A stretch of DNA of 64,000 nt from an uncultured Bacteroidales bacterium. Lineage in GTDB: Bacteria > Bacteroidota > Bacteroidia > Bacteroidales > UBA932. The number at the start of each line of letters is the position of its first letter. Within the stretch, counting starts at the first letter, position 1. Shown piece by piece: positions 8,156-19,756 of this stretch. The notes under the pieces were generated by a model. That model was not told the origin of the DNA and searched no databases. It was given only the letters and a program-made list of their open reading frames with translations. A program made the position numbers and the translations under genes. The DNA is taken from NCBI GenBank assembly GCA_900316795.1, contig ONEF01000001.1, forward strand, positions 124,001 to 188,000. The letters run 5' to 3'.

Positions 8156-9445
8156 ATGAAGAACTTTGTAGAAGAACTCAAATGGAGAGGCATGATCCAG
8201 GATATCATGCCGGGAACTGAAGAAAAACTCATGGAAGGCCCGCAGGCAGCATACGTGGGAATAGATCCAACAGCAGACAGCCTTCATATAGGACACCTTG
8301 TAAGCGTTATGATACTCAAGCACTTCCAGAAGTGCGGGCATAAACCGTTCGCTCTGGTTGGCGGTGCTACCGGAATGATTGGAGATCCGTCTATGAAGAG
8401 TGCTGAGAGAAACCTGCTGGACGAGGAAACGCTCAGGCATAACGTGGAGTGCATAAAGGCACAGCTGGGAAGGTTCCTGGATTTTGAGAGCGATGCGCCG
8501 AACAAGGCGGAGCTGGTGAACAACTATGACTGGATGAAAGACTATACGTTCATCAATTTCATCCGCGATATAGGAAAGCACATCACCGTGAACTATATGA
8601 TGGCAAAGGATTCCGTGAAGAAGAGACTGAGTACGGAATCTCGTGAAGGAATGTCTTTTACGGAGTTCAGCTACCAGCTTCTGCAGGGCTATGACTTCTT
8701 GTGGCTGTATGAGCACAAGGGATGCGTGCTGCAGCTTGGCGGAAGCGACCAGTGGGGCAACATCACTACCGGAAGCGAACTGATCCGCAGGATCCTTGGC
8801 AAGGAAGCTTTTGCAATGACCTGTCCGCTGATAAAGAAGGCCGACGGCACAAAGTTCGGAAAGACCGAGAAGGGAAACATCTGGCTGAGTGCCGAATATA
8901 CAAGCCCTTACACGTTCTATCAGTTCTGGCTGAATGTCAGCGATGAGGATGCAGAAAGATACATCAAGATATTCACGATGCTGCCGAAGGAGGAGATAGA
9001 GGCCGCCATCGCCGAGCATCGTCAGGATCCTGGCAGACGAGTGCTGCAGAAGATCCTGGCAAAGGAAGTTACGATAATGGTGCACGGACAGGCAGAGTAC
9101 GACAAGGCTTTGGACGCATCCAACATCCTCTTCGGAAAGGCTACCAGGGAGGCCCTCCAGAACCTGGACGAGAAGACCTTCCTGGCTGTGTTTGACGGAG
9201 TTCCGCAGTTTGCCCTGCCAAAGGACAAGCTCTCATCTCCGATTCTGGATCTGCTGGCTGTAGATACCCAGGTGTTCCCGTCCAAGGGCGAGGCCCGCAA
9301 GATGATCCAGGCCAACGGACTGAGCATAGACAAGGAGAAATTCACGGATATCAACGGAACCCTCTCCGAGAACCATCTGGTCAACGGCAAGTATGTGCTG
9401 GTACAGAAAGGCAAGAAGAATTACTACATCCTTAAATTCGAATAG
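8156..9445 (+). CDS. tyrS: Tyrosine--tRNA ligase
   Basis: Class I aminoacyl-tRNA synthetase that charges tRNA-Tyr with tyrosine in the cytoplasm. It is 430 residues, the usual length. Visible signatures are the HIGH element ([12 protein letters not shown]), the KMSKS-equivalent loop ([13 protein letters not shown]), the tyrosine-pocket strand [28 protein letters not shown] written here only in part as LGGSDQWGN, and a C-terminal S4 RNA-binding domain ([17 protein letters not shown]). The ATG at 8156 gives the start [12 protein letters not shown], matching the family. It leads the tight run tyrS-rbfA-lolE-like. Confidence 0.97.
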   Translation: MKNFVEELKWRGMIQDIMPGTEEKLMEGPQAAYVGIDPTADSLHIGHLVSVMILKHFQKCGHKPFALVGGATGMIGDPSMKSAERNLLDEETLRHNVECIKAQLGRFLDFESDAPNKAELVNNYDWMKDYTFINFIRDIGKHITVNYMMAKDSVKKRLSTESREGMSFTEFSYQLLQGYDFLWLYEHKGCVLQLGGSDQWGNITTGSELIRRILGKEAFAMTCPLIKKADGTKFGKTEKGNIWLSAEYTSPYTFYQFWLNVSDEDAERYIKIFTMLPKEEIEAAIAEHRQDPGRRVLQKILAKEVTIMVHGQAEYDKALDASNILFGKATREALQNLDEKTFLAVFDGVPQFALPKDKLSSPILDLLAVDTQVFPSKGEARKMIQANGLSIDKEKFTDINGTLSENHLVNGKYVLVQKGKKNYYILKFE

Positions 9446-9448
9446 TTT

Positions 9449-9820
9449 ATGGAAGAGGTCAGCAAACGAGTGCAGAAAGTTCAGCGCGAGGTGCAGAGGC
9501 ATCTGGCGGAGATAGTGCGCAGCAAAGGCATGGCGTTTTTCGGCGGTGCCCTTGTTACTGTCAGTGAGGTGAGGATGAGTCCGGACCTTTCATACGCAAA
9601 GGTTTTCATAAGCTGCTTCCCGTCAGAGAAGCGGGCTGACGTGATGAAGATCCTTGAAGACAAGGCCAAAGCTATACGTGGCGACCTGGGGCGGATTGTG
9701 GCAAAGCAGCTGAGGATTGTGCCGGAGCTGGCATTCTTTGAAGATACTACGCTGGACTATGCACAGCACATAGATGACGTGCTTGCGCGCGATCCCGTAA
9801 GGCCGGAGTCTGAAGAATGA
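9449..9820 (+). CDS. rbfA: 30S ribosome-binding factor A
   Basis: RbfA (123 residues) binds the immature small ribosomal subunit near the 16S 5' helix and helps late maturation and cold adaptation. The KH-type fold is recognisable: KVQREVQRHLAEIVR, then VTVSEVRMSPDLSYAKVFIS, then the RIVPELAFFEDTTLDYAQHID motif near the C-terminus, which closely follows the family pattern. It starts three bases after the tyrS stop and ends one base before the next gene, so it is translated from the tyrS message. Confidence 0.95.
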   Translation: MEEVSKRVQKVQREVQRHLAEIVRSKGMAFFGGALVTVSEVRMSPDLSYAKVFISCFPSEKRADVMKILEDKAKAIRGDLGRIVAKQLRIVPELAFFEDTTLDYAQHIDDVLARDPVRPESEE

Positions 9821-9821
9821 T

Positions 9822-11108
9822 ATGCATCTGCCTTCCTTCATAGCCCGCAGATACCTTTTTTCAAAGGCTCACCGCAATGTGATAAACATAATATCCATTG
9901 TGAGTGCAGTGGCTATAGGGATAGGATGTATGGCCCTGATAATCATACTTTCCGTATATAACGGATTCGACAATCTTGTCGAGTCTGCCTACAACAGCTA
10001 CATACCCGATTATGTCATAGAACCCGCCAAGGGCAAGACCATATTCCTCAGCGATGAGGGAGTAAAGGCCGCAGTCAAGGAATTGCAGGAAGGCTTGGCG
10101 GTGGAAAGCGGAGGTCGTGATGCAGGTTCCGCTGTCTGCATATACCCCGTTCTGGAAGAGACAGTATATGTGCAGTATGATGTGGTTCAGTCTATTGCCC
10201 GGATAAAAGGAGTTCCGTCCGGGTATGATTCTCTGAAGCGGTTGCAGGACAACATCGTGGATGGGGATTTTGAGCTGTCTTTCGGCGACCTGCCGAGGGC
10301 TGTGGTGGAAGAAGGCCTGGCGATAAGCCTGATGCTGAGGCCGCAGTTCTCCACTCCGCTGGAAATCTACCTGCCTTCCAGGACCGAGGACATATCGCTG
10401 ATAATGCCTCAGAGCAGTCTGCTTTCCAGGGATATTCGTCCATCCGGAATCATCCAGCTTTCTTCCACAGATGACAAGGGGATCATCTATGTTCCGGTGG
10501 ATATAGCCCGTGAGCTGATGGAATACGGAGAGAAAGAATGTACCAAGATAGAAGTGTTTGTGGAAAATGGCGCAGATGCCAATGGTGGAGTTTCTGAGTT
10601 CAAAGGTTCCCGCAAAGCAAAGGCAGCCGTCAGCAAAGCAAGAAAAGCCCTTGGAGAGAGCTGTGTGCTCAAAGACCGCTACCAACAGAACGAGACCGTT
10701 TACAAGATGATGAGGGCAGAGAAGTTCGCAATCTATATGATACTTCTGTTTGTGGTTGCGATTATATCGGTGAACCTCCTCTCCAGTCTTTCAATGTTGA
10801 TAATTGAAAAGAAGGAAGATATCGGGACATACCGGGCTATGGGGATGAATGACAGCACGATACGGAAGACTTTCTTGTTGCACGGGTGGCTGGTCTGCAT
10901 TTCCGGCGCGCTTGTCGGAATCATTGTGGGGCTGATTCTTTGCTGGATACAGCACAGGTGGGGCGTGATACCTCTTCCGGGAAACTTTTTGGTGAACAGC
11001 TATCCGATAGAGGTTAAGCTGACCGATGTCCTCCTTGCCCTTGTGTCCGTAGCAGCTGTTGGGTTTGTAATGGCTTACATTCCAACCAGAAGCATCAGAG
11101 AGGGTTGA
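9822..11108 (+). CDS. LolC/LolE-family ABC transporter permease
   Basis: A 428-residue inner-membrane protein with the LolC/E layout: one helix near residues 20-45 (INIISIVSAVAIGIGCMALI), a long periplasmic domain, then three C-terminal helices (FAIYMILLFVVAIISVNLLS, LVCISGALVGIIVGLILCWI, ALVSVAAVGFVMAYIPTRSIR) forming the FtsX-like domain. The family extracts lipoproteins from the inner membrane with the ATPase LolD. The opening FIARRYLFSKAHRNVINIIS is typical of Bacteroidetes LolE-like proteins, which often follow rbfA. No LolD-type ATPase is in the window. It starts one base after the rbfA stop. Confidence 0.9.
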   Translation: MHLPSFIARRYLFSKAHRNVINIISIVSAVAIGIGCMALIIILSVYNGFDNLVESAYNSYIPDYVIEPAKGKTIFLSDEGVKAAVKELQEGLAVESGGRDAGSAVCIYPVLEETVYVQYDVVQSIARIKGVPSGYDSLKRLQDNIVDGDFELSFGDLPRAVVEEGLAISLMLRPQFSTPLEIYLPSRTEDISLIMPQSSLLSRDIRPSGIIQLSSTDDKGIIYVPVDIARELMEYGEKECTKIEVFVENGADANGGVSEFKGSRKAKAAVSKARKALGESCVLKDRYQQNETVYKMMRAEKFAIYMILLFVVAIISVNLLSSLSMLIIEKKEDIGTYRAMGMNDSTIRKTFLLHGWLVCISGALVGIIVGLILCWIQHRWGVIPLPGNFLVNSYPIEVKLTDVLLALVSVAAVGFVMAYIPTRSIREG

Positions 11109-11148
11109 TTTGAGAAAAGAAAGATTCAATTGTTAAAATATTATCGCG

Positions 11149-11709
11149 ATGAAAAAAGCAGTAAAGACTCTTGGCATTGTTGTCATTTCGGCTGTTATTC
11201 TCAGCTGCAGGAACAACTCCGGAAACAATCCGGCTGAAGGTACAAAAGACACCGTAGCCAATGCCGCACCATCAGCGGCACAGGTTGTGGAACAATCTGA
11301 GACACAGCAGATAGACACTCTTGCGGTATTTGACACAATCAATGGAATGTTGAAATCTCTTAAGGAGGAACAACTGTGGTCTAAAGATATTTTCACCCCG
11401 GCTTATTATGAGGTTTGCCAGAAGCTGAATGAGTTCTCAGACGGGGACTCTCTTTGGGAGCTTGGCAGTATCCAGGAGGTAATGTCAGTGGAACTTACAG
11501 ATGTAACAGATTTCAAGATGCTTGACCCCACCCACGCGGAAGCTGAGGCTATGCTCGAGTGCAAGGATATAGATTCAGAAAACAAGGGAACGGAGTTCCG
11601 CACTCTGAGCCTGGTGCTTGAAGGCGGAGCTTGGCTGATAGATGATGTGGCTGGCTCAAAGCAAGACAAGATACAAGCCGTTGCTGAACACGAGGCATCA
11701 TCCAAATAA
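11149..11709 (+). CDS. Small lipoprotein, DUF3828-like
   Basis: A 186-residue lipoprotein with lipobox VILSC at about residues 16-20. After a low-complexity Asn/Ala linker, the mature domain has the pattern of secreted DUF3828-type proteins: FTPAYYEVCQKLNEF near its start and a terminal strand EGGAWLIDDVAGSKQD. Such proteins are of unknown function. It sits 40 bp after the LolE-like permease and three bases before the alanine symporter, so it is probably part of the same transcription unit. The family assignment rests on pattern only. Confidence 0.75.
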   Translation: MKKAVKTLGIVVISAVILSCRNNSGNNPAEGTKDTVANAAPSAAQVVEQSETQQIDTLAVFDTINGMLKSLKEEQLWSKDIFTPAYYEVCQKLNEFSDGDSLWELGSIQEVMSVELTDVTDFKMLDPTHAEAEAMLECKDIDSENKGTEFRTLSLVLEGGAWLIDDVAGSKQDKIQAVAEHEASSK

Positions 11710-11712
11710 TAT

Positions 11713-13176
11713 ATGGCGAGTTTCAACGATTTTCTCTGGACATACATCCTTGTGGCTGTGCTGCTTGGCTGTGCCGTCTGGTTTACTCTGCGAACCCGCG
11801 GAGTGCAGTTCCGGATGATAGGGGAGATGTTCCGTCTTCTGAAGGGAAGCAACAAAAGCGGATACCGGGATATAGACCGTCAGAGAGCTGTTGCGGGCAA
11901 CAAGAGGAAGATCTCATCCTTCCAGGCCTTTGCCGTATCTCTGGCTTCCAGCGTGGGAACCGGAAACCTTGCCGGTGTCGCCATAGCCATTGCGGTTGGA
12001 GGACCAGGGGCTGTTTTCTGGATGTGGGTTATCGCGTTAATGGGGGCGGCTACGGCTTTTGTGGAGGCTACCCTGGCCCAGCTTTTCAAGCAGAAATCCG
12101 AAGGAGGTTTCATAGGAGGACCGGCATATTATATCCGCCGAGGTTTGAAGAATCCTTACCTTGCAGCATTGTTCGCGGTTCTTCTGACCGTCACTTTCGG
12201 GCTGAGCTACAATTCCATCCAGAGCAATACAATCGGCGATGCGGTGGTTGTGGCCCTCAACCTGGACAGCGTTCTTCCGTATCAGGTAAGCCTTCTTGGA
12301 GTTACCGTTCCGGCTGCAAAGGTTATCGTAGGTGTTCTGCTTGCAGCTCTTTCTTTCACGGTGGTTTTCGGCGGCATAAAGCGTATAGCCAAAGTCAGCA
12401 GCGTGCTTGTTCCGGTAATGGCACTGGCATATCTGGCCCTGGCTTTGTTCGTGCTTCTGCGCCACATAGACCTTATCCCGTCTGTGTTCTCTCTTATCTT
12501 TGAAAACGCATTCGGGATTCAGCAGGTAACCGGAGGGGGACTCGGGGCTACTATGATGATAGGCATAAAGAGAGGTCTTTTCTCCAACGAGGCCGGAGAA
12601 GGATCCGCGCCTAACGTTGCCGCTACGGCAGATGTCTCCCATCCTGTAAAGCAGGGGCTTATGCAGGCCTTGGGGGTGTTCGTCGATACGCTTGTGGTGT
12701 GCAGCTGCACGGCGTTCATCATCCTTTTCAGCGGAACTCACGCATCTGGAGACCTGAACGGGATAGCCCTTACGCAGGCCGCTCTTGAGAGTGAAATCGG
12801 ACGCTTCGGAACCTTCTTCATAGCCGCGGCCATTTTCCTGTTCGCTTTCTCCAGCATAATCGGAAACTATTACTACGGAGAGGCCAACATAAGATTCCTG
12901 ACCAAAGACCGTCACCGCTGGATTCTTTGGGCTTTCAGAGGGTTGTCAGGAGGTTTGGTGGTGTTTGCCGGAGTATGCGCTTCACTGGATATTGTCTGGA
13001 CAATCGGTGACATCTGCATGGGACTTCTGACTCTGGTGAACATATTCGCGATAGTACAGCTCGGGAAATTCTCATTCCGTCTGCTGAAAGACTACAAGCG
13101 TCAGAAGAAAGAAGGAAAAGATCCCGTATTCAAGCGCAGCCAGATGCCGGAAGTTGATGTGGACTGCTGGGATTAG
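11713..13176 (+). CDS. AGCS-family sodium:alanine (amino acid) symporter
   Basis: A 487-residue protein with about 10-11 transmembrane segments, matching the alanine or glycine:cation symporter family (SLC38-like APC fold; AlsT/DagA/AgcS). Diagnostic phrases are SLASSVGTGNLAGVAIAIAV, IGIKRGLFSNEAGEGSAPN and FAFSSIIGNYYYGEANIRF, which line the substrate and Na+ sites. It should import small neutral amino acids using the sodium gradient. It starts three bases after the lipoprotein stop and ends the tyrS-led run. Confidence 0.93.
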   Translation: MASFNDFLWTYILVAVLLGCAVWFTLRTRGVQFRMIGEMFRLLKGSNKSGYRDIDRQRAVAGNKRKISSFQAFAVSLASSVGTGNLAGVAIAIAVGGPGAVFWMWVIALMGAATAFVEATLAQLFKQKSEGGFIGGPAYYIRRGLKNPYLAALFAVLLTVTFGLSYNSIQSNTIGDAVVVALNLDSVLPYQVSLLGVTVPAAKVIVGVLLAALSFTVVFGGIKRIAKVSSVLVPVMALAYLALALFVLLRHIDLIPSVFSLIFENAFGIQQVTGGGLGATMMIGIKRGLFSNEAGEGSAPNVAATADVSHPVKQGLMQALGVFVDTLVVCSCTAFIILFSGTHASGDLNGIALTQAALESEIGRFGTFFIAAAIFLFAFSSIIGNYYYGEANIRFLTKDRHRWILWAFRGLSGGLVVFAGVCASLDIVWTIGDICMGLLTLVNIFAIVQLGKFSFRLLKDYKRQKKEGKDPVFKRSQMPEVDVDCWD

Positions 13177-13246
13177 CCCTCCCGTCGCCGAGGACATCTC
13201 TTTCAAAAAAAATCTTTAACTTTAACATGATTTTAAAACCCAGGTT

Positions 13247-14836
13247 ATGAAAAAGGTTTCTTTTGTTTCAACGATGTGTCTTTCTCTGGTTCTCGCGGGA
13301 GGGGCAATCTTGGCCAGCTCTATGGGGTGGCTGAAATCCAGCGATGTATCATACGAATCTTCCAACAGCGTTTACTCTGCTGACAGGCAGGGGGTTGATA
13401 TCACAGGAGAAAACTGCTTCGCGATTATTGCCGGAAAGGCAACTACCGTGGATGGCAGCGTTTTGTTCGGGCACAATGAGGATGATTCCGGCGAGCAGAT
13501 GCTTAATGTTTACATAGCTCCGGAAGGAAATCAGCCGGCTGTAACCGACGGCGGGCTTAAAATCCCGGCTTCCGTTGTAAATGCCCGCAGCAAAAAGACC
13601 GGCAGCGGCACCGGATTCGGCAAGGATGGAAAGAGATACAACGGCAAGTTCATCTGGTGCGAGTTTCCTGGAATGAGCGTGGCAGACGCCGCCATCAACC
13701 AGTGGGGTGTCGCCATCGCTTCAGACGGCTGCAACTCAAGGGAAGACAGAGATGACTTTACAGACGGCGGCATTCTCTACGATGTGAGAATCAATGTTGC
13801 CAAGTACGCCCGCACCGCAAGGGAAGCCGTAAAGATCATCGGCGAAGCAGTAGAGCAGTTCGGATACAAGGGAAGCGGAAGAACTTATTCGGTCGCCGAC
13901 CCTGAGGAAGGGTGGATTGTTTCCGTGGTCAAGGGACGCCACTGGGTAGCCCAGAGGGTTCCTGACGACAAGGTGATGGCTATCCCTAACTATTACACCA
14001 TCACTAAGGTGGACCTCGAAGACACAGAGAACTTCATGGGAAGCAAAGATATAGTTGACTATGCCATAAGCCGTGGTTGGTATGACCCTCATTCCCGCCA
14101 GGAGTTCAACTTCCGCATGGCGTATGCAGACCCTGCAACCATTGAAAGAAGCGGCAACATACTCCGCCACAAGGATGTCATAGAATACATCACGGGGGCT
14201 CCTTGCCCATACGACCAGTATTCCATGCAGCCGATGTTCACCCCGGCAAAGAAACTTTCCGTACAGGACCTTATAAACATGCTTTCCATCCACTCAGGCC
14301 AGGTCAAAGAAGTCGGTCCTCCAACCAGGGAACCGGCCAGAGGGCATCTGGATCCGAGACATCCGGGAAGAGTCTGCACAGACGTTACCATTGTATCCAC
14401 AATCTTCCAGCTAAGACGCTGGATGCCACGGGAAACGGGCTGTATTATGTGGATGTGCCCGGGGAGGCCTTGCGTGGAAGTTTACGTGCCTTGGTATCTG
14501 GGCATGACAAAATCCCCTTCAGGATGGGCCCGCTACGATGACTGGCAGGAAGCCGAGCAGCACCACTTTTCAGACGCAAAGGACAAGCAGAAAAACTATC
14601 CCGAGCATCCTTACTGGAATTTCACCACACGCTGGAAGAACATAGAAGACAACTACATCTATGCGGCGGAGCATATAAGCAAGACCAAGCTCAACACCCA
14701 GCAGGACATTTTCTCAATGCAGCAGGAACTGGACAAGAAGTTGCCTTCCAAGCTCAGCAAGAGCAAAAACCGCAAAAAGGCTGAAGACATGATGAACCAG
14801 TTTACGGCAGACATTTACAAAATGATGATCTTTTAA
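13247..14836 (+). CDS. C69-family dipeptidase
   Basis: A 529-residue peptidase U34/C69 (PepD-like) with an N-terminal signal. The catalytic Cys of this Ntn-hydrolase family should be in ENCFAIIAGKATTVDGS, followed by the conserved FGHNEDD. Other family landmarks are the ...STIFQLRRWMP strand and GRPCVEVYVPWYLGMT. In the family the Cys becomes N-terminal after propeptide removal; here about 60 residues precede it, so signal and propeptide cleavage are both expected. It hydrolyses dipeptides, probably in the periplasm. It is preceded by 70 bp without a clear box and followed by ispE after 49 bp. Confidence 0.9.
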   Translation: MKKVSFVSTMCLSLVLAGGAILASSMGWLKSSDVSYESSNSVYSADRQGVDITGENCFAIIAGKATTVDGSVLFGHNEDDSGEQMLNVYIAPEGNQPAVTDGGLKIPASVVNARSKKTGSGTGFGKDGKRYNGKFIWCEFPGMSVADAAINQWGVAIASDGCNSREDRDDFTDGGILYDVRINVAKYARTAREAVKIIGEAVEQFGYKGSGRTYSVADPEEGWIVSVVKGRHWVAQRVPDDKVMAIPNYYTITKVDLEDTENFMGSKDIVDYAISRGWYDPHSRQEFNFRMAYADPATIERSGNILRHKDVIEYITGAPCPYDQYSMQPMFTPAKKLSVQDLINMLSIHSGQVKEVGPPTREPARGHLDPRHPGRVCTDVTIVSTIFQLRRWMPRETGCIMWMCPGRPCVEVYVPWYLGMTKSPSGWARYDDWQEAEQHHFSDAKDKQKNYPEHPYWNFTTRWKNIEDNYIYAAEHISKTKLNTQQDIFSMQQELDKKLPSKLSKSKNRKKAEDMMNQFTADIYKMMIF

Positions 14837-14885
14837 CACGCATAAATCCAGGAAAAACAACTTCAGACAATTTGCCTTTTGAGTT

Positions 14886-15911
14886 ATGAAAAGCATTACC
14901 CTGTATCCTGGAGCCAAAATTAATATTGGCCTGTATGTCTTTGAGAAGCGGGCAGACGGCTTCCACGAGCTGGAAAGCATTTTCTATCCCGTCGGACCGG
15001 AAAACAGCAACCTTGAACCCGATGTGCTTACCGTAACCGTGTTCAGTGACAAAGAAGAATTCTGCTCTTGCATCAGCGACGACTGCTGCAAGGAAAAGGA
15101 CAGCCCTGGAAGTGGTTCGCAAAAAGTCGTGATGGTGGAAACCGGGCTGGAGTATCCGGGAAATCCCGAGGACAACATCTGCGTAAGGGCATACAATCTT
15201 CTGGATGCAGACTATCAGCTGCCTCCAGCTGTAATAGTCCTGGAGAAGCACCTTCCGGTAGGGGCAGGCCTGGGCGGAGGAAGCAGCGACGGAGTCTGTA
15301 CCCTCAAGGCTCTGAACGAGCTCTGCAACTTGAACCTCACTCTGGAGCAGCTGACTTCATACGCCGGGAAGCTCGGCAGTGACTGTCCGTTCTTCGTCCA
15401 GAACAAACCGAGCCTTGTCACCGGAAGAGGAGAAAACCTCACTCCCCTTACGGACTTCATACTCGCTGTGAAAGAAGAAAAACAGAAAGAGAGCTCAAGA
15501 AGAGAAAGTTGTGGAGAATCGCCAATAAGCAAAGCCCTGAAAAACATCAGCGAGAATTATTCCGTACAGATTGTCTTTTCTCCAGACTGCTTTGTCTCAA
15601 CCAAGAAAGCTTACTCCATTGTTCCAAAGCGCAAGAAGATGCAGGCTCAAAGCTCTGCCCCGGCAGACTCCTCAGATTTTTCCGGTAAGCCGGACAAACC
15701 ATATATAGCCTTGACAGAGTTGATTACAGAACCTGTTGAAAACTGGCAGGGGAGAATCGTCAACGATTTTGAAGAACCGGTATTCAAAGAATTCCCGCAG
15801 CTTGAGAAAGTGAAAGCTTCAATGAAGGAAACCGGAGCTGTCTATGTATCGATGACAGGCAGCGGCTCTGCGATATTCGGCCTGTTCCCTAGCCGACCAT
15901 CCAGACCATGA
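14886..15911 (+). CDS. ispE: 4-diphosphocytidyl-2-C-methyl-D-erythritol kinase with insertions
   Basis: GHMP-family kinase of the MEP isoprenoid pathway; it phosphorylates CDP-methylerythritol. Signatures: the start YPGAKINIGLYVFEKRADGFH, the ATP loop PVGAGLGGGSSDGV and the terminal MTGSGSAIFGLF. At 341 residues it is about 60-70 longer than common IspE. Extra material lies near residues 50-95, containing a Cys cluster (EEFCSCISDDCCKE), and near residues 198-225, a Lys/Glu/Ser-rich stretch. Both are in frame and flank intact motifs, so activity is likely retained. Its last 23 bases overlap the end of the opposing phosphopantetheinyl transferase gene. Confidence 0.93.
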   Translation: MKSITLYPGAKINIGLYVFEKRADGFHELESIFYPVGPENSNLEPDVLTVTVFSDKEEFCSCISDDCCKEKDSPGSGSQKVVMVETGLEYPGNPEDNICVRAYNLLDADYQLPPAVIVLEKHLPVGAGLGGGSSDGVCTLKALNELCNLNLTLEQLTSYAGKLGSDCPFFVQNKPSLVTGRGENLTPLTDFILAVKEEKQKESSRRESCGESPISKALKNISENYSVQIVFSPDCFVSTKKAYSIVPKRKKMQAQSSAPADSSDFSGKPDKPYIALTELITEPVENWQGRIVNDFEEPVFKEFPQLEKVKASMKETGAVYVSMTGSGSAIFGLFPSRPSRP

Positions 15912-16596
15912 CGTGGTCTTCGAAGACTTCGTAGTTCATCTCGAATTCTTCTTCATCGTTCTGTTCGCTTTTCGGATATTTGAAAACAACGTCTATCTCT
16001 CCTTCTTCGCGGACTGAGAAACGGTCCACCTCCATATCTCTGGAGAAATCTACATTGTTGCGGTCCATGCGTTTGTAGAGGGCTTCCTTTGCACACCAGT
16101 AGATGGCAAGCTGGGTGTTGCGTTCTTCCATCTGCTCGGGGTCTGTCTCATCCTTTTCTACAAGGTCTTCCCTCTCTTCATCGCTGAGGGCCCTTTTCTC
16201 CACTGCGGCAAAATCCCTTTTTATGCTCTCAATGTCTATCCCCACTTCTTCTGACGGATGGACTATTACAGCAGAGAACCGCTTTGTGTGGGTTATGCTG
16301 ATACGGGTGCTGTCATTTTCGATGTAAGGGCTTCCGTTCTCATGATGGCCGATGTGGACCGGACCCTGCGGGTACTGGGAGGATGGCTCGTTGAACAACT
16401 GCTGTACAAGGCATAGCACGGAAAGTTTCTCCCTGCGGCTCTGTTCGCTCTGGTAAAGGGCAATCTCCTCGAGCTCTTGGTCTCTGTCCTCTTCGTCCCT
16501 TGCGAGAATGTCCAGCAGTTCTTTCTCCGTTTCGGTTATTTCCCAGACGGCGATTGTGCCGCCACCCTTCAAATCCTTTCTAAGATAAAGTCCCAT
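15889..16596 (-). CDS. 4'-phosphopantetheinyl transferase, Sfp/Gsp type
   Basis: A 235-residue enzyme that moves phosphopantetheine from CoA to acyl or peptidyl carrier proteins. The three family motifs are visible: [22 protein letters not shown] (metal-binding Asp/Glu) and [13 protein letters not shown] very acidic middle segment ([16 protein letters not shown]) is unusual. It follows the gldE-like gene's opposite end: that gene lies 24 bp downstream on the same strand at lower expression order, so here the transferase is second after gldE. It overlaps the 3' end of ispE by 23 bp in convergent orientation. Confidence 0.9.
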   Translation of the reverse strand: MGLYLRKDLKGGGTIAVWEITETEKELLDILARDEEDRDQELEEIALYQSEQSRREKLSVLCLVQQLFNEPSSQYPQGPVHIGHHENGSPYIENDSTRISITHTKRFSAVIVHPSEEVGIDIESIKRDFAAVEKRALSDEEREDLVEKDETDPEQMEERNTQLAIYWCAKEALYKRMDRNNVDFSRDMEVDRFSVREEGEIDVVFKYPKSEQNDEEEFEMNYEVFEDHVMVWMVG

Positions 16597-16620
16597 ATAT
16601 GTCTATGTTTTTATATGTTC

Positions 16621-17676
16621 TTATTTGTTTTCCGCGGCATCACTTTCATCGGAAATTTCTCCCACGATTTCTTCAAGTATGTCTTCCATTGTCACGATGC
16701 CATCCATTCCGCCGTATTCGTCCACTACTATTGCCAGGTGGAGTTTCCTCTGTCTGAGTTCCTCCAGCAGATCGTTGATTTTCATGGATCCCGGAACAAA
16801 ATAAGCCTGCCTGATATGTTTTCTCCAGTCAAACTTCTTGGAGCGGCTCATTATGTACGGGAGCATGTCCTTGATGTAGAGAAAGCCACGGATATCTTCA
16901 GGGTCTTCTTTATAGACAGGAAGTCTGGAATAGCCACATTCGTTTGCCGTGCGTATGACCTCGTCATTGTCCATATCCATGCTGATGGTTTCCACTTCCA
17001 CTCTCGGCATCATTATTTCAGAAACGGATTTCTTTGGAAGTGTGAGTATCTTCTTGAGTAGCTTCTTCTGTCCGGCGTCCTCGGTGACTGTCATTTCCAC
17101 TGCACCGCTAAGCATCTCGTAGGCGTCTTCCTCCTCTTCTTCGCTCATGACTTTAGCGTGCTTCTTCTTCTCAATCACCTTGTCCATGACTTTGTCTATA
17201 GGAATGGTCGTATGCTTGAGCAGGCTGAGCGGCAGGCTTGTAAACTTTGCAAAACCAACGGGATGCTGGGTTCCTATGATTTTAGGCATGGCTTCTCCGA
17301 ACAGTACCAGTACAAAAGTCACTATGACGGTAGAGACTACAAATTCCAGTACGGGATGGCCGCTGAAGTCAAACAGTCTGCCGATAAGCAGGGAGCTGAG
17401 CAAGACCAGAAGGATGTTCACGATATTGTTGGCCTGAAGTATGGTTCCAAGCAGGCGGTTCGGAGAAGACAGGAGCTTTATCACTCTCCGGCTGGAAGAG
17501 TCGTCGTCGTCCTTCAGCTTCTGGGTCTCCTTCGGGTTGAGAGAAAAGAAAGCAGCCTCGCTTCCGCTCATCATCGCTGAGCAGAAAAGAAGCAAAAGAA
17601 TCAAGACACCTATGAATATATTTTCCCACAAGTTACCCGACAAGGGCACTTCGTCCGGGGATGCGATAAGCATCAT
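16621..17676 (-). CDS. gldE: GldE-like CNNM/CBS-domain membrane protein
   Basis: A 351-residue protein of the CorC/HlyC-CNNM family. Residues about 15-190 form the CNNM membrane domain ([39 protein letters not shown]), followed by a CBS pair ([14 protein letters not shown], then [29 protein letters not shown]). In Bacteroidetes such genes are called gldE, implicated in gliding or secretion with GldD; elsewhere the family exports or senses Mg/Co. The usual C-terminal CorC_HlyC domain is missing: the protein ends right after the second CBS. I start at 17676 because a -7 box lies at 17727-17734, downstream of the longest possible start. The phosphopantetheinyl transferase gene follows 24 bp later. 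Confidence 0.85.
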   Translation of the reverse strand: MMLIASPDEVPLSGNLWENIFIGVLILLLLFCSAMMSGSEAAFFSLNPKETQKLKDDDDSSSRRVIKLLSSPNRLLGTILQANNIVNILLVLLSSLLIGRLFDFSGHPVLEFVVSTVIVTFVLVLFGEAMPKIIGTQHPVGFAKFTSLPLSLLKHTTIPIDKVMDKVIEKKKHAKVMSEEEEEDAYEMLSGAVEMTVTEDAGQKKLLKKILTLPKKSVSEIMMPRVEVETISMDMDNDEVIRTANECGYSRLPVYKEDPEDIRGFLYIKDMLPYIMSRSKKFDWRKHIRQAYFVPGSMKINDLLEELRQRKLHLAIVVDEYGGMDGIVTMEDILEEIVGEISDESDAAENK

Positions 17677-17726
17677 AAGTTGTGTACTGGGAGGTTCCAA
17701 GTATCTAAAAGTATTGGTTAGCGGTG

Positions 17727-17734
17727 CAAATATA
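17727..17734 (-). promoter_or_regulatory. -7 promoter box (TATATTTG) of the gldE unit
   Basis: On the minus strand this reads TATATTTG, about 50 bp before the chosen ATG at 17676, and excludes a longer N-terminus. Confidence 0.5.
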
Positions 17735-17944
17735 ATATATTTTCCGATATATGAATTAAGCGTCAGCGGCCCGTTGAAGAAGAAGCGGTATATGCCTGTC
17801 ACCAATAGCCTTGACATTCTTCACTATACCGTCAGGGTTGCAGAGATCCCGTTATGTACCCGCCGCCGGTGTTTTTGGAGGTTGGGCGGTTGTATGTATT
17901 GGCGGGGCGTTTTTAGTAAAAGGTTGGTGGTGAGCAAATTAAAC

Positions 17945-17972
17945 AAACGAGGGGTGCCGTTTGACGCACCCC
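17945..17972 (-). terminator. Likely terminator of groES-groEL
   Basis: GGGGTGC (17951-17957) pairs with GCACCCC (17966-17972). Read on the minus strand the hairpin is followed by a T-rich tail (TCGTTTGTTTAATTT), 50 bp after the groEL stop. Confidence 0.65.
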
Positions 17973-18021
17973 TTCATTTGCTTTGTTGATTGATAATCAA
18001 GCGATTGCTGAGAACGCCCGA

Positions 18022-19665
<1,644 letters not shown>

Positions 19666-19756
19666 TTATTTTCTGACTGTTTGTTCCGAAACTGAATTCC
19701 AAAGGATCGGTCTTTGCGGAAGTGTCAGTTTCAGGTTGATTCTTTGTTTATGGTGA

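Noticed and set aside
8015-9085. Long upstream extension of the TlpA-like frame through tyrS
   Set aside because: It is antisense to tyrS; the lipoprotein signal and promoter place the true start at 8014.
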